Origin: Burkholderiales bacterium
Lineage (GTDB): Bacteria > Pseudomonadota > Gammaproteobacteria > Burkholderiales > SG8-41
Assembly: GCA_019751125.1 (NCBI GenBank)
Contig: JAIENU010000022.1
Span: forward strand, 31,475 to 95,474
Direction of reading: 5' to 3'
DNA length: 64,000 bases
Shown: piece after piece, positions 27,888 to 37,010 of the stretch
Layout: each line of letters begins with the position of its first letter
How positions within the stretch are numbered: the stretch's first letter is position 1
Program-made: the position numbers and the translations under genes
The notes under the pieces: generated by a model
The model's input: only the letters and a program-made list of their open reading frames with translations
Databases searched by the model: none
Told to the model about the DNA's origin: nothing

Positions 27888-27997
27888 TGCCGCTATGATA
27901 CCCCGGGTCCGCAGCCTGCGCGCGGCACAAAATCACTGACTGCGCGCAGTATTCGACAGCGCAGTCATACACAGCCCAGCCAGCCCCGCCACCGCTG

Positions 27998-29869
27998 ATG
28001 CCCCGTCTCGCTCCCGCACGAGTGTTGATTCCCGTACTGGCCATCACCGCGGCGCTGGCCGCCTGGCTGGCCCTGCGGCCCTTGCCCGCACCGGCAGTTT
28101 TTCCCGGCCTCGGCGGTCCGGCTGAGGCAAGCACCGTCGCCAGTGCGCAGCGCGCACGCTGGCAGGATTACACCGAGGGTGGCGAGCAGGCGCTGGCGAT
28201 CCTGCTCACCGACCCCGATTCCGCATGGATGGGCCTCGCCCACGGCCTGAAAACGATCGGCCTGCCCTTCATCATCACCACCGATGCACAACACGCGCTG
28301 CGTCACCGGGTGGTGATGGTCTACCCCACCATCTCCGGCCGCGTGCTCGACCAGGCAGCCCTGCAGGCACTCGCCGTGCTGCCCCGCAACGGCGGCACGC
28401 TGATCGGCTTCAACGTCGAGGGCGGCGGCCTGGAGCCGGTGTTCGGCTTTGAAGGCCTGAGCCACGACCGCAGCCGCACCGAGCTGCGTTTCAACACCGC
28501 ATTGCCGGTCAGCGCCGAATTCAGCGACCCGCATGAACGCGTGATCCCGATCAATCCGCGCCAGCGTTCGGCCAACGACATGGGCGTCGTCGCCTACACC
28601 CAGCCGAAACTGCCCGCGCTCGCCAGCTACGACAACGGCGCTGCGGCGATCACCCACCGCCCGGTCGGCACCGGCCATGCCTATGCCTTCGGCATCGACC
28701 TCGGGTTTTTCCTGCTCAAGGGCTACAACAACCGCGAACAGGGCGTGACGCGGCATTACGCCAACGGGTTCGAACCCACGCTCGATGTGCTGCTGCGGCT
28801 GCTGCGCAACATCTACCGCCAGGGTGAGCCCGATGCAGTGACCCTGGCCACGGTGCCGCGCGGACGCAAACTGAGCGTGGTGCTGACTTACGACATCGAC
28901 TACACCCACTCGCTGGCCAACGCCGCGGCCTACGCCGAAGCGGCACGCAAGGCCGGTGTCAGCGGCACCCACTTTGTGCAGACCAAATACATCCGCGACT
29001 GGAACGATGACGCCTTCCTGACGCCGGCGTCAGCGCCGAACCTCCAGCGCATCGCCGGACTCGGCATGGAAATCGGCAGCCACTCGGTATCGCACTCGCG
29101 GGTGTTCAGCCAGTTCCCGCTGGGCAACGGCAAGGAACGCTACCCGGATTACCAGCCCTTCGTCTTTGACGCCACCACCACGCGAGACGGCACCATACTC
29201 GGCGAACTGCGGGTCAGCCGCTTCCTGCTCGGCCACCTCGCCGGTGCCGGCGACCCGGTGAGTTTCCGTCCCGGCCACCTCGAATATCCGTTCAAGCTGC
29301 CGCAGGCGCTGGAAGCCACCGGCTTCCGCTACAGCTCCTCGATCACCGCCAACACCGCGCTGACCCACCTGCCGTTCCGCCTCGCCTACGACCGCGATGT
29401 CAGCGCACAAACCGGCGTCTACGAATTTCCGATCACCGTCGAAGACGAACTCGGCGCGCGCCTGGGCGACCGCCTGCCGCAGGCACTCGAGCTGGCTGGA
29501 AAAATCGAACGTTATGGCGGGCTTTACGTGGTGCTGATCCATCCCAACATCACCGGCCACAAGCTCGAGTTCCAGAACCGGCTGATCGCGGGCTTGAAAG
29601 ACCGCGCATGGTTCGGCACCTTGCGTGAATTCGGAGGCTGGTGGGTGGCCCGTGATGCCGCCAGCCTGCGTGTCAGCAGCAGCGATCGGCAGCGCAGGCT
29701 GCAGCTGACGCTGCCGCAGGCGCTGTCAGACCTCGCACTCGAAGTGCCCGCGCAGTGGCGGCTCGACCGCGAACACGCGCCAGCCGGAATCACACAGTCT
29801 GGCAATCGCGTGCTGCTCGGCGGTGAGCGCAGCGGCCGCATCGACCTCCAATTTACTGTCGCCCCCTGA
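27998..29869 (+). CDS. Exported NodB-like polysaccharide deacetylase
   Basis: 623 residues. An N-terminal signal anchor (LIPVLAITAALAAWLALRPLPA) is followed by an uncharacterised domain of about 240 residues, then a CE4/NodB-like deacetylase domain. The metal-site motifs read VVLTYDIDYTHS (first Asp pair) and MEIGSHSVSHSRVF (HxxxH); the later RPGHLEYP and LIHPN blocks fit the family. It probably removes acetyl groups from the polymer made by the divergent GT2 operon. A beta-rich C-terminal tail (about 540-623) follows. It overlaps the next gene by one base. Confidence 0.85.
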   Translation: MPRLAPARVLIPVLAITAALAAWLALRPLPAPAVFPGLGGPAEASTVASAQRARWQDYTEGGEQALAILLTDPDSAWMGLAHGLKTIGLPFIITTDAQHALRHRVVMVYPTISGRVLDQAALQALAVLPRNGGTLIGFNVEGGGLEPVFGFEGLSHDRSRTELRFNTALPVSAEFSDPHERVIPINPRQRSANDMGVVAYTQPKLPALASYDNGAAAITHRPVGTGHAYAFGIDLGFFLLKGYNNREQGVTRHYANGFEPTLDVLLRLLRNIYRQGEPDAVTLATVPRGRKLSVVLTYDIDYTHSLANAAAYAEAARKAGVSGTHFVQTKYIRDWNDDAFLTPASAPNLQRIAGLGMEIGSHSVSHSRVFSQFPLGNGKERYPDYQPFVFDATTTRDGTILGELRVSRFLLGHLAGAGDPVSFRPGHLEYPFKLPQALEATGFRYSSSITANTALTHLPFRLAYDRDVSAQTGVYEFPITVEDELGARLGDRLPQALELAGKIERYGGLYVVLIHPNITGHKLEFQNRLIAGLKDRAWFGTLREFGGWWVARDAASLRVSSSDRQRRLQLTLPQALSDLALEVPAQWRLDREHAPAGITQSGNRVLLGGERSGRIDLQFTVAP

Positions 29870-31569
29870 TGCTGCGCCTGCTGCCGTGCATGTTGCTGCT
29901 TGCCGCCACCCATGCCGGCGCGGCCACGCTGAACCTCTGTCCCGGCAAGACCGCACCCGCTGATGCACGCCTCCTCGACAGCGTGCTGCGCCCCTCCGGT
30001 GAACCGCTGCAGCTGGTGATGCATGAAGACAGCCTCGCCGGCTGCGAAACCATCACGCTCGAACATCTGCCGCGCTGGGCCAAACTGCTCGACCGTTCCA
30101 GCGCGCAACGCCTCACCGGCGGCCTGATGCTGCAGACCGCGCGCGGCGAGTCACGCAGCACCGCGCCGCAGGATGTGATCCCGATCGACACGCGCGCACA
30201 GGGCAACGAAGCGGCAGGACCGGCACTGATGCTGCCCGGCAGTGAACTGCTGCCGCTGCTGCAGGCGGCCACCTTCGGCGCCGAAGGCCGCGCCAGCCTG
30301 CGCCGCAGCGGCGGCCAGCTCCTGCTCGAATGCAGTGCCGGAGAACGTCCCGCCGGCGCCCTGCTCCGCGGCAATAACCAGTCGCTGCCCGCCGGTGTGC
30401 GCCTCGCACTGCGCGTCGATGCCGAAGCCAGCGCGGCGTTCCGAATCGCTGCCGCAGACGCCACACGCGACAGCCGCGGCGATGCGCTGACGCTGGGCAG
30501 CGTTGACGGCAACCGTCACACCGTGCAACTCGACCTGCCAACGTCACTCGACACCCGCAACTGGCGCAGCTGGGTGCTGGAATGCCCGCGCAACGAGGCC
30601 CGGCTCACGCTGCATTCGCTGAAACTCGCTGCCGCCGCGGGCACCATCAACAAACCACGCGCGCTGTGGATCTGGCAGCCGCAGTACTGGCAGCAGCAGG
30701 AAGCCAAATTGCTGGAACTGCTCGCCGCGCAGGGCGCCGACACCGTCTACATCTCGGTGCCGCTGCAAGGTGATCCGCCTGAAGTGGAGCAGGCCGAAGC
30801 GCTGCAGCGCTTCATTGCTGCAGCGGGCCGCCGCGGCCTGAAGGTGTGGGCCGTGGCCGGCGACCCGCGGGCGGTGCTGCCGGATGAACGCCGGAAATAT
30901 GTGGCGCTTGCAGAGGCGCTGGCGGACTACAACCGCAAGGCCCCGCCCGCATCGCAGCTCGCCGGTCTGCAACTCGACATCGAGCCCTATCTGAATCCCG
31001 GCTACGCCCACGACCCCGAAGGCTGGCTTGCCGCCTATGTCGAAACGCTGGCGCTGATCAGGCCGCGCGTGATGATGCCGCTCGATGTTGCGCTGCCCTT
31101 CTGGTGGGGACGCCAGCGCCTGCGCGACGGCCTGTTCCTCGATGCATTGAAACCGCTGGTCGATATCGTCACGGTGATGAACTACCGCACCGACCCGCAG
31201 CAGCTGATGGCCTTTGCCGAGCCTTTTCTGAGCTGGGGAGCGGCAAACGGCAAACCGATCCGCATCGGACTCGAAAGCGGACCGATCCCGGACGAGTCAC
31301 TCCATGCCTATCGCCGCGCAAGTACTGGTGATCTGTGGCTGGTAAACATCGGCCGCCAGCATGCAGTGCTGCTGATGCTGGACGCGGCGCGCGCCAATCC
31401 CGCCGGCATCAGCTACGGCCACAGCCATACCATCAACCGCGGTGGTGATCAGGTTACTTTCCAGCGTAACCCGGAAGCGCTGCGCAAGCTGCTGCCGCAG
31501 CTGGAAGATCTGTGGCGCGCCTGGCCGTCGTTTGCCGGCGTGGCGCTGCACGGGATGGATCAGGATTGA
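29869..31569 (+). CDS. Exported TIM-barrel-like protein, possible glycoside hydrolase
   Basis: 566 residues with a signal peptide (MLRLLPCMLLLAATHAGA). The N-terminal half is beta-rich and unassigned. The C-terminal half looks like a TIM barrel: ALWIWQPQYWQQQ, VYISVPLQG, LKVWAVAGD, GLQLDIEPYL, VMMPLDVALPFWWG, DIVTVMNYRTDPQQ, RIGLESGP. The Asp and Glu in LQLDIEPY are typical of barrel-hydrolase catalytic sites. Co-translated with the deacetylase, it recalls PgaB, which joins both functions in one chain, but the similarity is architectural only. Confidence 0.7.
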   Translation: MLRLLPCMLLLAATHAGAATLNLCPGKTAPADARLLDSVLRPSGEPLQLVMHEDSLAGCETITLEHLPRWAKLLDRSSAQRLTGGLMLQTARGESRSTAPQDVIPIDTRAQGNEAAGPALMLPGSELLPLLQAATFGAEGRASLRRSGGQLLLECSAGERPAGALLRGNNQSLPAGVRLALRVDAEASAAFRIAAADATRDSRGDALTLGSVDGNRHTVQLDLPTSLDTRNWRSWVLECPRNEARLTLHSLKLAAAAGTINKPRALWIWQPQYWQQQEAKLLELLAAQGADTVYISVPLQGDPPEVEQAEALQRFIAAAGRRGLKVWAVAGDPRAVLPDERRKYVALAEALADYNRKAPPASQLAGLQLDIEPYLNPGYAHDPEGWLAAYVETLALIRPRVMMPLDVALPFWWGRQRLRDGLFLDALKPLVDIVTVMNYRTDPQQLMAFAEPFLSWGAANGKPIRIGLESGPIPDESLHAYRRASTGDLWLVNIGRQHAVLLMLDAARANPAGISYGHSHTINRGGDQVTFQRNPEALRKLLPQLEDLWRAWPSFAGVALHGMDQD

Positions 31570-31605
31570 GGATTGAGGATTGCGGGGTAATGCTCCCCCA
31601 CACCA

Positions 31606-31631
31606 CCGTTCGCCCTGAGCTTGTCGAAGGG
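31606..31631 (+). repeat. 26-bp dispersed repeat, copy A
   Basis: Plus strand complement contains TTCGACAAGCTCAGGGCG. It is an exact reverse-complement match to 41474-41499. Such TTCGACAAGCTCAGG repeats are scattered in many proteobacterial genomes. It sits 36 bases past the end of the TIM-barrel gene, after three GGATTGA repeats (31563-31582). Confidence 0.75.
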
Positions 31632-31686
31632 TGGGCAGTTAGAACAGTGATGAACTCGGAGCGATGAGTGATAAGCGAAAAACGCG

Positions 31687-32592
31687 CTACGCCGCCAGCT
31701 TCGCTCTTGGGTGCCCAAGCACGCCTTCGGGCTTCAAGGCCGGCACATCACCGGCACACTGGATGCGGTGCATCACCCGCCGGTAGCCACCATCAAAGGG
31801 GTCGCGGTGGTGCATCACGCAGCGGTTGTCCCAGATCAGCAGGTCACCGGGCTGCCAGACATGGTGCCAGGTGAAACGCTCCTGCGTGGCATGTGACCAC
31901 AGGGCTTCGAGGATGGCCTCGGATTCCTCGACCGAATAACCGTTGATATAGGCATTGGGCCTGCGGCCGAGGTACAGCGCATTGCATCCGGTTTCGGCAT
32001 GGGTGCGGATGATCGGATGACTGGGGCCCGGCGCATCACGCACATCATTCACCGGCTGGAAACCTTCACGCAGGTCGCCGGCGCTGTTGTAGGTCATGTC
32101 GTGCTTCAGTGTGCGGCCCTCGATTTTCGCGCGCAGCTGCGGGGCCAGGGTTTCCAGCGCCAGATACATGTTGGCAAAGCCGGTATTGCCGCCCTTCGGC
32201 GGAATCTCCAGCGAGTACAGCGCGCTGTAGGACAAGGGCCGGTCGCGGTAGGAATTGTCGGAATGCCACACCACCTCGGCATCACGCAGCACGCCGATGG
32301 CCTCGCCGTTTTCGGTGACGTTGGACACGATGACGATTTCCGGATGCGTACGCGCGCGCTCCTTGCCGGTCTTCGCCAGCGGCGCGAAGTCGAGGGTGCC
32401 GAGGCGTTTGCCGAAAGCGATCAGCTCGGGATCACTCAGCTGCTGGCCGCGGATGCGGATCACCAGGTGATCAAGCAGCGCGCGATAGACCTTGCCGAAG
32501 GCCGCCTCATCCAGCGTGCGCAGGTCGCCGCAGTCCACCTCGGCGCCCAGCGCTGCGTCCTGTGCAGTCACGTTCACACTCCGGGCCGTCAT
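31687..32592 (-). CDS. TauD/TfdA-family Fe(II)/2-oxoglutarate dioxygenase
   Basis: 301 residues. The iron ligands are visible: the HxD in VVWHSDNSYRDRP and the distal His in WDNRCVMHHRDPFDGGYRRVMHRIQ, which also supplies the Arg that binds 2-oxoglutarate. Family members hydroxylate and so cleave taurine, phenoxyacetates and related acids. It follows a Bug receptor gene with an AT-rich dispersed element between them. Substrate unknown. Confidence 0.92.
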   Translation of the reverse strand: MTARSVNVTAQDAALGAEVDCGDLRTLDEAAFGKVYRALLDHLVIRIRGQQLSDPELIAFGKRLGTLDFAPLAKTGKERARTHPEIVIVSNVTENGEAIGVLRDAEVVWHSDNSYRDRPLSYSALYSLEIPPKGGNTGFANMYLALETLAPQLRAKIEGRTLKHDMTYNSAGDLREGFQPVNDVRDAPGPSHPIIRTHAETGCNALYLGRRPNAYINGYSVEESEAILEALWSHATQERFTWHHVWQPGDLLIWDNRCVMHHRDPFDGGYRRVMHRIQCAGDVPALKPEGVLGHPRAKLAA

Positions 32593-32601
32593 CGCAGAAT
32601 C

Positions 32602-32635
32602 TCCATAAGCTATTGTTTATATTGATATTTTTATC
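32602..32635 (+). repeat. AT-rich dispersed element, copy 5
   Basis: Plus strand CATAAGCTATTGTTTATATT followed by GATATTTTTATC. It touches the stop codon of the Bug gene at 32634 and ends 10 bases before the TauD-like start. Confidence 0.7.
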
Positions 32636-33602
32636 AGTCTATGCGGATATTCGCCGCCTTGGCGATGCGGCCATAACGGACAAACTCGTCCCGGATCTGC
32701 GCGCCATATTCCTGCGGCGTGCTGCCCACCGCTTCGAGACCGCGCGCGGCGAGTGCCGCCTTGCTCTCCGCTGATTTGAGGATCGCCACCATGTCCTTGT
32801 TCAAGCGCGCAATCACCGCTGCCGGCGTCTTCGCCGGCGCGAGCACGCCGAACACCGTCGCCGAGTCGTAACCGGGCACGCCCTCTTCAGCCACCGTCGG
32901 AAACTCCGGCGCCAGCGCCGAACGCTGCCTGGTGCCCACCGCAAGAAGGCGCAGCTTGCCCGAACGCACATGCGGCAGGATGGTTGGCAGGTTTTCAAAC
33001 ATCAGGTTGAGCCGGCCGCCGAGCAGGTCGGTCACCGCCGGGCCCGCGCCCTTGAACGGCACATGCACCAGTTTGATGCCGGTCATCGCCATGAACTGCT
33101 CGGTGGAAAAATGCCCGACCGAGCCGTTGCCGGCGGAACCGAAGTTGAGTTCACCCGGCTTCGCCTTCGCCAGCGCAATCAGTTCCTTCACCGTCTTTGC
33201 CTGGAATCCGGGATGGGTGACCAGCGTGAACGGGCTCACTGTCGCCAGCGTGATTGGCGCGAAATCCTTCAGCGAGTCGTATGGCGTCTTGTCGCGGATG
33301 TTGGGGTTGATGGTCAGCGGCCCCGCGCTGCCGAGCACGATGGTGTAGCCGTCGGCCGGTGCACGCGCCGCCAGCTCGGCGCCGAGCACACCGCCGGCAC
33401 CCGCGCGGTTGTCCACCACCACGGTCTGGCCCAGCGGCGCACCCAGCTGCTGCGCCAGAAAACGCGCCAGCAGGTCGGTGCTGCCGCCCGGCGCGAAGGG
33501 CACGATGAAACGCACCGGCTTGTTCGGGTAATTGGCCTGGGCCTGCACTGCCGGTGCAATGAACGGCGCCGCCAGTGCAGCGGCGATCAAGGTATTGCGC
33601 AT
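32634..33602 (-). CDS. Bug-family tripartite tricarboxylate receptor (TctC-like)
   Basis: About 322 residues. Signal peptide (MRNTLIAAALAAPFIAPAVQAQA), then YPNKPVRFIVPFAPGGSTDLLARFLAQQL, VVDNRAGAGGVLGAE and FGSAGNGSVGHF. Bug proteins bind carboxylates, amides or aromatics in the periplasm. The ATG at 33602 follows GGAGGAGGAGC. Placed between the FAH hydrolase and the TauD-like gene, it likely feeds that catabolic set. No TctAB genes adjoin it. Confidence 0.92.
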   Translation of the reverse strand: MRNTLIAAALAAPFIAPAVQAQANYPNKPVRFIVPFAPGGSTDLLARFLAQQLGAPLGQTVVVDNRAGAGGVLGAELAARAPADGYTIVLGSAGPLTINPNIRDKTPYDSLKDFAPITLATVSPFTLVTHPGFQAKTVKELIALAKAKPGELNFGSAGNGSVGHFSTEQFMAMTGIKLVHVPFKGAGPAVTDLLGGRLNLMFENLPTILPHVRSGKLRLLAVGTRQRSALAPEFPTVAEEGVPGYDSATVFGVLAPAKTPAAVIARLNKDMVAILKSAESKAALAARGLEAVGSTPQEYGAQIRDEFVRYGRIAKAANIRID

Positions 33603-33635
33603 GCTCCTCCTCCGCGCCACCTCAAGGTGGCGTCG

Positions 33636-34505
33636 TTATTTCAGATTGACCTTGTTGATGATGCTGCCGATCTTTTCGACGCTGCATTCGCAGACATCCC
33701 CATGCTTCAGGAACACCGGCGGCGTGCGCGAGAATCCGACGCCGAAGGGCGTGCCCGTCGGGATCAGGTCGCCCGGCATCAGCGTGGTGCCCTGCGAGGC
33801 ATAGGCGATGATCTGGTTGATGTTGAAAATCAGGTTCCTGGTGTTCGACTTCTGCATTTCCTTGCCATTGAGTATGGTGCGCACCTCAAGGTCATGCGGA
33901 TTGTCGATCTCGTCGCGGGTGATGATCCACGGCCCCCAGGGGCAGAAGGTGTCGAGCGACTTGCCGCGATCCCACTGCTTGGCATTGGCGAACTGCAGGT
34001 CGCGCGCCGACACATCATTGACCACGGTGTAGCCGCAGACATAATCCAGCGCATCCTTCTCGCTGATGTTGCGGCCGCGCCGGCCGATCACCACACCGAG
34101 CTCGACTTCGTAATCGACCTCTTTCGTCACCGACTCCGGCCAGTGCAGTTCATCGTACGGCCCGGTGATCGAGTTCGGCCATTTGGTGAACAGCACCGGC
34201 TCGCCCGGCACCGGCAGATTGGCTTCCTTGCAGTGGTCGATGTAGTTCAGGCCCACGGCGACAATCTTCGAAGGCTGCAGCAGCGGTGCAGTCAACTTCA
34301 CTTCGTCCAGCGGCAGATCGCGGCGGGTCGGGCTCTCGATTGCGGCGCGCACACGCTCCAGCATGGCGTCGCCACCACGCACGATCTGCATCAGGTCACC
34401 ATCCGCGTCCACCGGCAGGCCGGCGGCAGCAAGGTCAACCACGGCATTGCCGTCAATGACGCCGGGGCGCACCTGGCCGTCGGCGATGAAAGTCACCAGT
34501 TTCAA
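33636..34505 (-). CDS. Fumarylacetoacetate hydrolase family protein
   Basis: 289 residues. The C-terminal FAH domain shows KIVAVGLNYIDHCKEA, EPVLFTKWPNSITGP, DYEVELGVVIGRRGRNI (metal-binding Glu residues), VSARDLQFAN and MPGDLIPTGTPFGVG. These enzymes cleave C-C bonds in, or decarboxylate, oxo-diacids, typically late in aromatic catabolism. It is followed by the Bug receptor gene and preceded by another. Confidence 0.92.
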   Translation of the reverse strand: MKLVTFIADGQVRPGVIDGNAVVDLAAAGLPVDADGDLMQIVRGGDAMLERVRAAIESPTRRDLPLDEVKLTAPLLQPSKIVAVGLNYIDHCKEANLPVPGEPVLFTKWPNSITGPYDELHWPESVTKEVDYEVELGVVIGRRGRNISEKDALDYVCGYTVVNDVSARDLQFANAKQWDRGKSLDTFCPWGPWIITRDEIDNPHDLEVRTILNGKEMQKSNTRNLIFNINQIIAYASQGTTLMPGDLIPTGTPFGVGFSRTPPVFLKHGDVCECSVEKIGSIINKVNLK

Positions 34506-34566
34506 GATTGTTCCTTTGATCGAAAAAGCAAAGGCGCGAGTTTACCGCGCCGCGCTGCAGCAGCCA

Positions 34567-35538
34567 CTACTCTGATTTGACGTTCGCGGCCTTCACCACC
34601 TTGCTCCAGCGCTCGACTTCCTCGACCAGAAAGCGCGCGAAGCGTTCCGGCGGTCCGCCCTGGGGCTGCACGCCGATGGCGGCGAGCCGCTCGCGGATGT
34701 CGGCGGAATCCAGCGCCTTCTCGAAACCGGCATTGAGGCGCTGGATCGTCGCTTTCGGCGTCGCCGCCGGCACCGTGACGCCGAACCAGATCAGCACGTC
34801 GTAGCCGGCCAGCCCCTGCTCGGCCGTGGTCGGCACGTTCGGATACAACGACAGGCGCTTGTCGCCGGCAGTGGCCAGCACCTTCAGCTTGCCGGCATTG
34901 ACCAGGGGCGCCGCGGTGGCCGAAGTGGTGAAGATCATCTGCAGCTGGCCGGCCATCATGTCCACGATCGCCGGTGACGCGCCCTTATACGGCACATGCA
35001 GGATATCGACCCCGGCCAGCATCTTGAAAAACTCCAGAGCAAGGTGGCTGCTACCGCCAGTGCCTGAGGAACCGGCGGACAGCTTGCCTGGCCGCGACTT
35101 GGCCATCGCGATGATGTCTTTCACGCCGCTGGCTGGATAACCCGCGCTCACCACCAGCAGGATCGGCGACCAGCCGAGCAGGCTCACCGCCGCAAAATCC
35201 TCGGCACGGTACGGCGTCTTCGCACGCAGCGCAAAATTGATCGCATTGGCGCCGGGATTGGCCATCAGCATGGTGTAGCCGTTGGGCAGCGCCTTGGCGA
35301 CGATGTCGGCGCCGAGCATGCCGCCGGCCCCGCCGCGGTTGTCGATCAGCACCTGCTGGCCCCAGATCTCGGTGAGTTTGTTCGCCAGCAGCCGCGCAAT
35401 CACGTCATTTGACGCACCGGGCGTGAACGGCACCACCCAGCGCACCGCGCGCGCCGGAAACACCTCGGCCGCCTGCACCAGCACCGGCGAAACGGCCAGC
35501 AGGCCCGCCACCAGCGCATGGATCCATTTTTTATTCAT
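34567..35538 (-). CDS. Bug-family tripartite tricarboxylate receptor (TctC-like)
   Basis: About 323 residues with signal peptide (WIHALVAGLLAVSPVLVQAAE). Bug signatures: RWVVPFTPGASNDVIARLLANKL, IDNRGGAGGMLGADIV, GSSGTGGSSHLALEFF. I choose the ATG at 35538; a GTG at 35541 is also in frame, and AGGAG precedes both. It lies downstream of the AtuA-like gene. The ligand is unknown. Confidence 0.92.
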   Translation of the reverse strand: MNKKWIHALVAGLLAVSPVLVQAAEVFPARAVRWVVPFTPGASNDVIARLLANKLTEIWGQQVLIDNRGGAGGMLGADIVAKALPNGYTMLMANPGANAINFALRAKTPYRAEDFAAVSLLGWSPILLVVSAGYPASGVKDIIAMAKSRPGKLSAGSSGTGGSSHLALEFFKMLAGVDILHVPYKGASPAIVDMMAGQLQMIFTTSATAAPLVNAGKLKVLATAGDKRLSLYPNVPTTAEQGLAGYDVLIWFGVTVPAATPKATIQRLNAGFEKALDSADIRERLAAIGVQPQGGPPERFARFLVEEVERWSKVVKAANVKSE

Positions 35539-35571
35539 CACGCCTTCTCCTCGCGAGCAGTTTTACCCTGC

Positions 35572-35603
35572 TTTAATCCTGTGAATCCTGCCCATCCTGT
35601 AAA
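35572..35603. repeat. Short tandem CAGGAT repeat, three units
   Basis: On the minus strand CAGGAT occurs three times at 9-10 base spacing, flanked by TTTA and TTAAA. Very similar strings are scattered in many bacterial genomes. It lies between the AtuA-like stop and the Bug start. Confidence 0.6.
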
Positions 35604-35609
35604 TTGCTT

Positions 35610-37010
35610 TTATAACTCCTCAACCGTCACCGGGAACAGCGGTGCCAGCGCATCGACCTCGACCACGTGATAGGCACTGAAGCGGTACGCGGTGCCGGCC
35701 ATCACCTCGGGCGGCGTGAACGGGAAGGCCAGATTGCCGCCGGTGGAGATACGCCCCGGAAAACCGTTGTGCAGCAGGTATTGCTTGAACACCGTCGCCA
35801 CCGACTTGGCATCGGCGGCCGTGGCCGCGATCACCTCGACCATCACGAAGACCTCGCGCGGCAGCGGATTGGCGGCCGAAGGCCAGGCTGTGACACCGTT
35901 GAGTCCATATATCTTGGGATAGATCAGGAACGGCGCGCTGACTGAAGGCGTGACCAGCTCGCGCACCGTCTTTTCGACATTGGCGAGGATGTCGGGCATC
36001 GCCGCAATTGCACTTGGGTCACCGCAGCCGGCGAGCAGCACCGCGCGTTCGCCGACGCGGGTGGCGCCTTCGATTTTCACGGTGAACTGCGTGGCCGGCT
36101 CCCAGCGCGCACCGCTGATATGGCAACGGTGTTCGTCGAGCGCCTGGTAACGCGCGCTGTCGGTATGCAGCGTGCCTTCGGGCTCATGCACGCGGTAGGG
36201 ATCACCCTGCTCGTAAAGACTGTGCGCCGCCACCGACATCGGCGTCGCGTGGCGGATCGGGTTCATGCTGTCGATGGTGAAACCGTCGCCGTCGAGCGTG
36301 CCCATCAGCGCATCGCGGCCGCCGGGCGTGGTGCAGATCGAGCAGCACTCGATGATTTTCGCCATGTGCATCGCCGGCCCCAGCGGATAACCCAGCGCCG
36401 CCGGAATCGCCGCGAACACCGCGGTGTCGCAGGCACGCCCGGCGATCACCACATCGGCGCCGGCCTCCAGCGCTCGCTGGAAGGCCTCGATGCCCATCTG
36501 GCCGACGATCTGCGACGCGCCGTCGATGTCATCTTCGGTCAGTGCCGCAATCGCACCCAGCGGGCGCGTTCGGCCTGCACGCACCGCCGCCTTGAGCAGG
36601 TCGCGCGGCATGTCGGCGCGGATCGAAGCCAGCCTGAAGTGCAGGCCTTCGCGGCGCGCGATGTCGCGCACCATCGCCAGCGTGGTGTCGAGGTGCGGCG
36701 CGGCACCGGCAGTGCCCGCGGTGCCCAGCAGCAGCGGCACATTGATCGAACGCGCGCCACGCAGCACCTTGGCCAAATCATCGCGGGTGATCGCATCACT
36801 GGTGGCGAGCTGGCCGCTGCCAAGGTAGTACGGGCCGGGATCAACCGAGCCCATGTCGCAGCCGATGAAATGCGGCTTGCGCTTGAGCCCTTCGGCCAAT
36901 GCCGCTTCAGGAATGCCGTAACCCAGCTGGCCGGATGCAGCCAGTGCACGCAGCGGCTGGCGCTGGCCGCCGGAGATGAGCTGCCCGCGAAGGCGATCGA
37001 GATGGTTCAC
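35610..37010 (-). CDS. AtuA-like acyclic terpene utilisation family protein (DUF1446)
   Basis: 466 residues. The N-terminal part matches DUF1446/AtuA (KPHFIGCDMGSVDPGPYYLGSG, LLLGTAGTAGAAPHLD, VIAGRACDTAVFAAIPAALG). AtuA is needed for citronellol/geraniol catabolism in Pseudomonas, but its reaction is not established and many homologues act elsewhere. The partner DUF4387 gene overlaps its start by four bases, a recurrent pairing. There are no other atu genes here, so a terpene role is not supported. Confidence 0.88.
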   Translation of the reverse strand: MNHLDRLRGQLISGGQRQPLRALAASGQLGYGIPEAALAEGLKRKPHFIGCDMGSVDPGPYYLGSGQLATSDAITRDDLAKVLRGARSINVPLLLGTAGTAGAAPHLDTTLAMVRDIARREGLHFRLASIRADMPRDLLKAAVRAGRTRPLGAIAALTEDDIDGASQIVGQMGIEAFQRALEAGADVVIAGRACDTAVFAAIPAALGYPLGPAMHMAKIIECCSICTTPGGRDALMGTLDGDGFTIDSMNPIRHATPMSVAAHSLYEQGDPYRVHEPEGTLHTDSARYQALDEHRCHISGARWEPATQFTVKIEGATRVGERAVLLAGCGDPSAIAAMPDILANVEKTVRELVTPSVSAPFLIYPKIYGLNGVTAWPSAANPLPREVFVMVEVIAATAADAKSVATVFKQYLLHNGFPGRISTGGNLAFPFTPPEVMAGTAYRFSAYHVVEVDALAPLFPVTVEEL

